A stretch of 5,279 nucleotides of DNA from Clostridiales bacterium (GTDB lineage Bacteria > Bacillota > Clostridia > Saccharofermentanales > Saccharofermentanaceae). This document shows positions 1 through 5,279 of this stretch, piece by piece (the stretch's first letter is position 1; every line of letters starts with the position of its first letter). The DNA is taken from positions 1-5,279 of the forward strand of contig DNAE01000203.1 of NCBI GenBank assembly GCA_003543635.1, written 5' to 3'. Both the position numbers and the translations under genes were made by a program. A model generated the notes under the pieces. It was not told where the DNA came from. It did no database searches and saw only the letters and a list, made by a program, of their open reading frames with translations.

Positions 1-750
1 CTTCTCCTCTCCATTAGCGAGGAAGAGGACGAGGGGGACGAGGAACTTCATTTGACCTCCATCGGAGGATTTGCCCCCTCGATAACGGCCATATGCGGTA
101 TATCCGATGCCGTCGCCGAGCTTTCCGAGCAGAACATCGACGTGGGATTCCTCCTGATCGACCTGGAGACGGGATACGGACTCTACTATAACCCCTGGCA
201 GACCTTCTACACCGCAAGCTCCATCAAGGGCCCCTACGCGGCCTCCTTCTGCTGCCTTAACAGGGATTCCGCCGAGGGTTGGGAGAATACCATCAAGAAT
301 ATGCTCATCAATTCCGACAACGATGCATACACCTCCCTTAACGACACCTACGGCAGGACGTATATCAAGGAGTGGTGTGAGATGGCGGGGATAGATCCCG
401 CCCCCTGCAACTACAAGTACCCCTACTTCGGGGCAAGGGACATGTCCCTCCTATGGCTTCTGAACTATGAGTTCTTCACCGAAGACGAATACGGTCAGGA
501 GGTGAGGACCTGGTTTCAGACCCCCGTATACTCCCTTATAAACGGCGAGCTGGGGGAGCTTTATGTCACCGAGTCCAAGGCGGGCTGGATGACCGACGAG
601 GAGCCCCGCCACAAGACCACCTGCGATTCCGGCATCGTCTATGCCGACAACGGGACATATATCATTTCCATCGTGTCTGATTCCCCCTCCACCATTGACC
701 CCCTGCGTCCCCTGATGCAGGCCCTCAATGCAGCACACGACGAGATGTGA
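1..750 (+). CDS. Class A beta-lactamase-like serine hydrolase (5'-partial)
   Basis: The frame is open from the left edge to a TGA at 748-750 (249 codons visible), so the gene probably starts outside the window. The first visible residues are a short Leu/Ser/Ile stretch followed by a very acidic segment (about 13-46), as in a linker after a membrane anchor. A TTG at 52-54 with an AGGA at 41-44 is a possible start, but it would give a protein with no export signal. Seen in the catalytic domain: an SxxK motif (Ser-Ser-Ile-Lys, 217-228), an SDN motif (313-321), a Lys-Ala-Gly in the KTG position (577-585), an ARDM segment (about 433-444) matching the helix after the omega loop, and a C-terminal strand pair resembling GIVYADNGTYIISIV. 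This is the order of the class A beta-lactamase fold. The Glu-xx-Leu-Asn deacylation motif is not seen, so true beta-lactamase activity is doubtful; a D,D-peptidase-like or other envelope hydrolase is more likely. The next gene follows after 12 bp. Confidence 0.82.
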   Translation, partial: LLLSISEEEDEGDEELHLTSIGGFAPSITAICGISDAVAELSEQNIDVGFLLIDLETGYGLYYNPWQTFYTASSIKGPYAASFCCLNRDSAEGWENTIKNMLINSDNDAYTSLNDTYGRTYIKEWCEMAGIDPAPCNYKYPYFGARDMSLLWLLNYEFFTEDEYGQEVRTWFQTPVYSLINGELGELYVTESKAGWMTDEEPRHKTTCDSGIVYADNGTYIISIVSDSPSTIDPLRPLMQALNAAHDEM

Positions 751-765
751 TAGAATCGTCCTATG
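745..765 (+). other. Hydrolase/glycosyltransferase junction with tandem stops
   Basis: The hydrolase gene ends TGA (748-750), immediately followed in frame by TAG (751-753). The next ATG (763) lies in the same frame, nine bases beyond the TAG. No Shine-Dalgarno-like purine run sits at the right distance before 763, so the second gene is probably translated by ribosomes that have just terminated. There is no room for a promoter or terminator. Confidence 0.6.
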
Positions 766-2850
766 AATCTTTATGCGATAATCTCACTTTTCCTGTTCCT
801 GACCTTTTTCCTTCTCCGTAAGGATGCTGTCAGGGTATTTCAGAAGATAGGCCTGGGTAAGACCGAGAGCGTTGTGGCCACGGCCTCCTGCGCCGCGGTA
901 TCCGCCTCCGTGATCCTGGTGCCGATCATGGATCTCAGGTTCCCCAGGATAATGGCGGCCATGTACTTCGCCTTCGCCCTTTTGACCATTGCGGCGGTCA
1001 AGTTCAAGGACCGCATCAAGGTAAACCTCAAGGGCAGGGGAGAGATGATCGCGGGGCTTATCGCCGTGCTTACCGTCACTGTCACATACTCCCTTATAAT
1101 GTCCGTTACCTCCTTCCCCATCGCGGAGGGCTGGTATACCGCCTTTGCCTACGACATGAACGTGAACGGCGCCGTGCCCTACAGGGACTTCGAGCTCCTG
1201 TTCACTCCCACATATACTTACTTCATCGCAGCTTTCACGAAGATCTTCGGCTATGAACTCATCAAGCTTCGTATCCTGGGAGTCCTCATCTTCGCCGCCA
1301 TCGCGGTACTGATGTATTTCCTCCATTCCAAGCTCTTCGATTCCTACGCCGCGGGTACGGTGTGCGCCATCACGGCCGCCATGTATTTCCAGGCCTCCGT
1401 TGCCCAGGTCTTTTACGACTACATAAGGCTCATGGATATTGCCGTATACATAACGGCGATCCTCCTTGTCTCCTTCATCCGGGAATACCTGGAGGGAAGG
1501 GAAAAGAAGATCAGCCTCAAGATAAGCGCCGCGGGTATCCTCACCGCCATCGGCTTCCTGGTCAAGCAGAACAGCGGAGCGGTGGTCATCGCCTACGTGA
1601 TCTGCTTCCTCATCGGACTTATCGCCATCTCCCGGAGGAGACGGAACCTTATCTATAACGGTATCAATTACCTGGTATCCCTAATGATCCCCTTCCTTAT
1701 CACCGCCGCCTTCATGGCGTCCCGGGGGATCTTCGGTCTGTTCTTCGAGAAGACCACGGGATCTGCCATCGCCTCCAAGGGCGGCATGTCCCAGGTGCTC
1801 TTCGGGTGGTTCCCCAGGACCTTGGACATCACCGTGGACTACCTGCCCCACTGCATCATCCTGACGGCCTTTATAGGCGTTTGCTTTATCCTCGATAAAC
1901 TCGGCGAAAAGGAGCAGGACGAGGGCAAGATCAAAGCCGCGGCGGCACTGTTTTCCGTCTGCGCCCTGGGCTCCGTCTTCGTCCTGTTCAAGAGCCTTAC
2001 CCTGACGGAACGCATCGACAAGCTCTACGGCAACGATCAGGTCATCTATTCCCTCTTCTTCGCCTCCATAGTGCTTTTTATCATTTGCTTTGTGCTGGTG
2101 ATAAGGAACAGGAGAAGCGAAGAGAAGCTCCGCTTCATCCTTCCCTTCTTCGCGGTACTGGGTCTGGCCCTCGCCTTAAACTACGGCGTTGCCACCTCCG
2201 GCGGACTTTCCGCGGGACAGACGGCCATGAATCTCGGCCTTATGATAGGCCTTGTTCTCTACCTTTCCAAGGGAAGATACGGTCTGCCGGCCATCGTCAC
2301 CGTCATGACCTTCTGCATCTTCCTTGTCACGGGCATCATCTCCTTCAAGTACAGGATGCCCTACGCCTGGTGGAGCCTTCAGGAGGGTGACGTCAGGGGC
2401 GCGACCGTGGAACTTGAAGTTCCCCTGCTGGAGGGCATACGGGTGACCCCGGGCACCGCCGACGGCATCAACAGGATCTACCGCGGAATAGCAGATAATT
2501 CGGAGGAAGGGGATAACGTATTTATCTTCCCCCACGCCCCCGTGTTCTATACGGTGACGGAAAGATTCCCGGAAACATATACCCTGGTACAGTGGTACGA
2601 TGTGTCCACGGATCAGGCGGTCACGGACGATATCGAAGTCTTAAGGAACGACCCGCCGAAGGTCATCGTCCATATACACGTTCCCGAATATGTTACCCAA
2701 AACCAGGAGGCCAACTTCCGGGAGGATAACAGAAGGTCCGGTCTGAGCCTTATGGACGAGGCCCTTGCGGGAATGGAAGCGGAGGGATACGTCAAGGTGG
2801 ATTCCTTCTCCGTACAGGGGTATCCCGTGGATATCTATGTCAGAAGGTAA
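763..2850 (+). CDS. GT-C type membrane glycosyltransferase (PMT/GT39-like)
   Basis: A 695-residue polytopic protein with roughly 14-16 hydrophobic segments up to residue 526, then a soluble C-terminal part (about 530-695). Such enzymes move a sugar from a polyprenyl-phosphate carrier to an acceptor on the outer face of the membrane. Supporting signs: after a membrane helix (about 95-114) comes a loop reading EGWY (122-125) and later GAVPYRDFE (136-144), the acidic first extracellular loop typical of ArnT/PMT-like GT-C enzymes; GFLVKQN (264-270) is a further family-like motif; the C-terminal part has a VFIFPHAP segment (587-594) and a PPKVIVHIH strand (631-639), as in many GT39-type proteins. 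The likely catalytic acid is Glu122 or Asp131 (inference). The ATG at 763 begins directly with a hydrophobic helix and lies 12 bp after the upstream stop; no good Shine-Dalgarno is seen. Donor and acceptor cannot be told from sequence. It could also be an uncharacterised DUF-type relative lacking activity. Confidence 0.75.
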   Translation: MNLYAIISLFLFLTFFLLRKDAVRVFQKIGLGKTESVVATASCAAVSASVILVPIMDLRFPRIMAAMYFAFALLTIAAVKFKDRIKVNLKGRGEMIAGLIAVLTVTVTYSLIMSVTSFPIAEGWYTAFAYDMNVNGAVPYRDFELLFTPTYTYFIAAFTKIFGYELIKLRILGVLIFAAIAVLMYFLHSKLFDSYAAGTVCAITAAMYFQASVAQVFYDYIRLMDIAVYITAILLVSFIREYLEGREKKISLKISAAGILTAIGFLVKQNSGAVVIAYVICFLIGLIAISRRRRNLIYNGINYLVSLMIPFLITAAFMASRGIFGLFFEKTTGSAIASKGGMSQVLFGWFPRTLDITVDYLPHCIILTAFIGVCFILDKLGEKEQDEGKIKAAAALFSVCALGSVFVLFKSLTLTERIDKLYGNDQVIYSLFFASIVLFIICFVLVIRNRRSEEKLRFILPFFAVLGLALALNYGVATSGGLSAGQTAMNLGLMIGLVLYLSKGRYGLPAIVTVMTFCIFLVTGIISFKYRMPYAWWSLQEGDVRGATVELEVPLLEGIRVTPGTADGINRIYRGIADNSEEGDNVFIFPHAPVFYTVTERFPETYTLVQWYDVSTDQAVTDDIEVLRNDPPKVIVHIHVPEYVTQNQEANFREDNRRSGLSLMDEALAGMEAEGYVKVDSFSVQGYPVDIYVRR
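2837..2850 (+). other. 14-bp gene overlap, glycosyltransferase and SulP
   Basis: The SulP ATG (2837-2839) lies inside the last codons of the glycosyltransferase gene, which ends TAA at 2848-2850, in a different frame. The only SD-like sequence close by is a weak GTGGA at 2827-2831; a better AGGGG (2816-2820) is 16 bases from the start, too far for normal use. This points to translational coupling. Confidence 0.6.
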
Positions 2851-4858
2851 GAGCTTAAAGAGCGTCCTGAGCGATATCGCCGCCGGTCTCATAGTCGGTC
2901 TCGTATCCATACCGATCTCCATGGGCTATGCCCAGGTATCGGGACTTCCGGTGCAGTACGGACTATATGCTTCCCTGATCCCCATATTGATCTACGGTCT
3001 TTTGTCCACCACAAGGAACTTCGTGTTCGGCGTGGATGCGGCCCCCGCCGCTTTGGTGGGAGGGGCTTTGGCGACCCTGGGCATCGCCTCGGGATCCCCG
3101 GAGGCCGGGACCGTCGTCCCGGTGCTTACCCTTATGGTGGCCCTCTGGCTCCTGGCCTTCTTCTTCCTGAAGGCGGGAAGGATCGTGCGCTATATCTCCA
3201 CCCCGGTAATGGGAGGATTCGTAACGGGCATCTGCGTCACGATCATCCTCATGCAGATCCCCAAGCTCTACGGAGGGGACCCCGGAATAGGGGAGGCCCT
3301 GGAGCTTTTGCTCCACATGTGGCATACCGCGGGGGACTTTAATCTCCTGTCCTTTGTGATGGGCGTTACCACGGTGGTGCTCATCGTGTTCATGTCGAAG
3401 GTCGCACCCAAGATCCCCATGCCCGTCATCGTCATGGCGGCGGGATACGTGATCGGAAGATATACGGATATTGAAAGCTACGGAGTAAGGCTCCTGCCGA
3501 AGGTGGAGCCGGGACTTCCCTCCCTTGTGATCCCCGATGTATTAAATGCTCCGGTGGGAGACCTTCTCTTTACATCCCTCACCATCGCCCTCGTCATCAT
3601 GGCGGAGACCCTCCTGGCCTCGGGAAGCGTCGTCCAGAAGGAGGGAGGAAAGATGGATACGGGAAGGGAGATCCTCGCCTATTCCCTGGGTAACTTCGCC
3701 GCCGCCTTCGTGGGCAGCTGTCCCGTCAACGGCAGCGTCAGCAGATCTTCCCTCTCCAGGCAGTACGGCGCCACATCCCACATAATGAGCCTGGTCTCCG
3801 GATGCGTCATGGTGGCGGTGCTGCTGTTCCTGACGCCCCTTATCGAATACCTTCCCGTGCCGATCCTTACGGCCATCGTCATAGCGGCCCTTATAAATGC
3901 CTGTGAATTCCATCTCATGGCAAGGCTCCGCAGGATATCCGCGGAGGACTACTGGATATTCATCGCCGCCTTCGTGGGAGTTCTCGTCTTCGGCACGGTC
4001 TACGGTGTCATCATCGGAGTCGTCCTTTCCTTCGTGGCGGTGATAATCCGCGCGGTGGTTCCCCCAAAGGGATTCATGGGCATGGTCCCCGGTCACGACA
4101 GGCTGGTCATGCTCTCCCGCTACAAGGACGCGGTGCCCATTAAGGACACGCTGATCTACAGGTTCGGAGGAAATCTCTTTTTCGCAAATATAGATACCTT
4201 TGAGAACGATATCAGGAACGGTCTTGAGGAGAACACGAAGACCGTGATCGTAAATGCCACGGGTATCGGCGATATAGACGTTACCGCCGCCGAGCGCCTG
4301 ATGCTGCTGAACCGCGATCTGGAGCAGCAGGGCATCAAGTTCTACATGACCGACCACCAGGGACATATCAACGACAGATTAAGACAGCTGGGTGCCGGGG
4401 AGCTCCTCCATAACGGCACCGCGAGACGCACATACCGCCTGGCCCTCAGGGACGCGGGTATCCACCATCCCTACCCCCTTGCCAACGGCAAGTTCCAGGG
4501 TGATGACAAGTCGGCCACGGACGACCTCACCGCGGAGCTGGAGTGGGTCTTCGGCAGGGAGAACGTGGACCGGGTAAGACAGAGGATGTCCGATAAGGTC
4601 CTCCGGGAATTGGCTTCGGAGAAGGATGTCACCGCCAGGGATATCGAGATCGCCGAGGAGCATTTGAACTTCGGTAAGATCGGTTTCCTCGACGAGGAGG
4701 AGATCCTGAATATCGTGGAGGCAAGGCTCCAGGACGCCGACTCCCTTACGGAGAGTCAGAAGGAGGAAGTGAGGAAGGCCGTATCCGACAGGCGCGAACG
4801 TGTGGAGAAGAGGATCGGCGAATTATCCCCCAAGGCTTTACGCAGACTTAAGAAGTGA
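2837..4858 (+). CDS. SulP/SLC26 family anion transporter with STAS domain
   Basis: A 673-residue inner-membrane carrier for inorganic anions such as sulfate or bicarbonate. The N-terminal half has the SulP signature: IPISMGYAQVSGLP (25-38) followed by QYGLYASLIP (40-49). The helix with MAETLLASG (255-263) and the segment CPVNGSVSRSSLSRQYGA (295-312) follow in the family order; Arg303 sits where SLC26 proteins keep an anion-site arginine. The membrane part ends near residue 408. A cytoplasmic STAS domain follows (about 418-540), with YRFGGNLFFANID (441-453) and NATGIGDIDVTAAERL (473-488). After it comes an additional charged, helix-prone region (about 556-673) that is not part of a standard SulP. 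The frame is open back to an ATG at 2765, but that would add 24 residues overlapping the upstream gene and not resembling the family; ATG 2837 gives the usual short N-terminus. It overlaps the upstream gene by 14 bp, so coupled translation is likely. The ion carried is not determined. Confidence 0.93.
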   Translation: MSEGKSLKSVLSDIAAGLIVGLVSIPISMGYAQVSGLPVQYGLYASLIPILIYGLLSTTRNFVFGVDAAPAALVGGALATLGIASGSPEAGTVVPVLTLMVALWLLAFFFLKAGRIVRYISTPVMGGFVTGICVTIILMQIPKLYGGDPGIGEALELLLHMWHTAGDFNLLSFVMGVTTVVLIVFMSKVAPKIPMPVIVMAAGYVIGRYTDIESYGVRLLPKVEPGLPSLVIPDVLNAPVGDLLFTSLTIALVIMAETLLASGSVVQKEGGKMDTGREILAYSLGNFAAAFVGSCPVNGSVSRSSLSRQYGATSHIMSLVSGCVMVAVLLFLTPLIEYLPVPILTAIVIAALINACEFHLMARLRRISAEDYWIFIAAFVGVLVFGTVYGVIIGVVLSFVAVIIRAVVPPKGFMGMVPGHDRLVMLSRYKDAVPIKDTLIYRFGGNLFFANIDTFENDIRNGLEENTKTVIVNATGIGDIDVTAAERLMLLNRDLEQQGIKFYMTDHQGHINDRLRQLGAGELLHNGTARRTYRLALRDAGIHHPYPLANGKFQGDDKSATDDLTAELEWVFGRENVDRVRQRMSDKVLRELASEKDVTARDIEIAEEHLNFGKIGFLDEEEILNIVEARLQDADSLTESQKEEVRKAVSDRRERVEKRIGELSPKALRRLKK

Positions 4859-5279
4859 TCAGGAATCCAGATCCTCGAAGGCCTGAAGTCCCGTTGTCTT
4901 TTCCGCTTTGATGTCCCCGTGACGCACGAAGATCATGGTGACGAAGGATAGGAAGGCGAATATCGTGGAATAGATGAATAATACCTTGTAGTCGATGTGA
5001 CGCATGAGGGTTCCCGCCAGGACGGGGGTGATGACCTGACCCGCCATGGCTGCGGTGTAGTAGTATCCCGTGAACTTGCCGGAATCGGCGCCCTTGCACA
5101 TCTCCACCACCATGGGAAGGGAGTTGATGCTGATGGCCGCCCAGGCGAACCCCACCAGTGCGAACACGATGAACATGACGATGTTAAGGCTCTTCATGGT
5201 GGTGGTGAGGATGAAGGAGAGACCGAAGGTGAATGTCAGGACCAGCGTTCCCATGTAGATGGACTTCTTCCTGCCGATC
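4859..5279 (-). CDS. MFS transporter, C-terminal part (5'-partial)
   Basis: The minus frame is open from the right edge to a TGA (complement of 4859-4861), giving 139 visible residues; an internal ATG at 5254 is not the true start, because coding continues upstream as IGRKKSIYMG. That GRKK segment looks like the MFS cytoplasmic-loop motif before helix 9. Four hydrophobic helices follow, as expected for helices 9-12: around LVLTFTFGLSFIL, around MFIVFALVGFAWAAISINSL, around GYYYTAAMAGQVITPVLAG, and around LFIYSTIFAFLSFVTMIFV. A short charged tail ends in EDLDS. The stretch GFAWAAISINSLPMVVEM plus a nearby GKFTGYYY resembles SLC45/sugar-type MFS carriers of Gram-positive anaerobes (from memory). 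The substrate is unknown. It is transcribed towards the SulP gene and is not part of that operon. Confidence 0.85.
   Translation of the reverse strand, partial: IGRKKSIYMGTLVLTFTFGLSFILTTTMKSLNIVMFIVFALVGFAWAAISINSLPMVVEMCKGADSGKFTGYYYTAAMAGQVITPVLAGTLMRHIDYKVLFIYSTIFAFLSFVTMIFVRHGDIKAEKTTGLQAFEDLDS

Noticed and set aside
52..54. TTG as the start of the serine hydrolase gene
   Set aside because: An AGGA lies at a fair distance, but the frame is open to the window edge with a linker-like acidic stretch, and a start here would leave an envelope-type enzyme without a signal or anchor. Kept only as an alternative.
784..1326. Minus-strand ORF (180 codons) opposite the glycosyltransferase gene
   Set aside because: Same antisense shadow pattern; highly charged, no recognisable motif, and the + strand frame has clear membrane helices and a GT-C loop motif.
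2765..2836. Upstream ATG giving the SulP protein 24 extra N-terminal residues
   Set aside because: The added residues are basic and aromatic, do not resemble SulP N-termini, and would lengthen the overlap with the upstream gene to 86 bp. ATG 2837 gives the usual N-terminus.
3542..4366. Long minus-strand ORF (274 codons) opposite the SulP gene
   Set aside because: It lies wholly antisense to a strongly supported transporter. Its translation is rich in His, Asp, Gly and Glu without domain-like patterning, as expected from the reverse complement of GC-rich membrane-protein codons.
4859..4920. Possible terminator hairpin just after the SulP stop
   Set aside because: Only short, imperfect complementarity around the GGATCT/AGATCC-like bases, with no following T-run; it also lies inside the MFS coding sequence.

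Overview
The window is fully coding: three genes on the + strand in a tight head-to-tail run, then the 3' end of a fourth gene on the - strand. It holds no RNA genes, mobile elements, CRISPR arrays or repeats that I can see. Base composition is GC-rich with mostly G/C-ending codons, yet arginine is very often AGG and isoleucine quite often ATA. That mix, a class A beta-lactamase-like serine hydrolase, and an MFS carrier of the kind seen in Gram-positive anaerobes suggest a GC-rich bacterium of the Bacillota (Clostridia, Lachnospiraceae-like). This placement is an inference with low certainty; Coriobacteriia or another lineage cannot be excluded.

Layout: (1) 1-750, the 3' part of a serine hydrolase gene with the class A beta-lactamase / D,D-peptidase fold, open through the left edge. 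(2) 763-2850, a polytopic membrane protein of the GT-C (PMT/GT39-like) glycosyltransferase type. (3) 2837-4858, a SulP/SLC26 anion transporter with a STAS domain and an additional charged C-terminal extension. (4) 5279-4859 (minus), the last four membrane helices of an MFS transporter, open through the right edge.

Genes 1-3 probably form one transcript: the first gap is 12 bp and the second junction is a 14-bp overlap. No promoter is visible between them, and ribosome binding sites are weak, so coupled translation is likely. Genes 1 and 2 both look like cell-envelope functions (a penicillin-recognising-type serine hydrolase, and transfer of a sugar from a lipid carrier). The SulP carrier would supply or export an inorganic anion such as sulfate or bicarbonate; its functional tie to the other two is unknown. 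The MFS gene converges on gene 3 with no base between the two stop codons.

I do not see a clearly new multi-gene system. The points most worth a second look are the atypical active-site layout of the serine hydrolase and the extra C-terminal region on the SulP protein.
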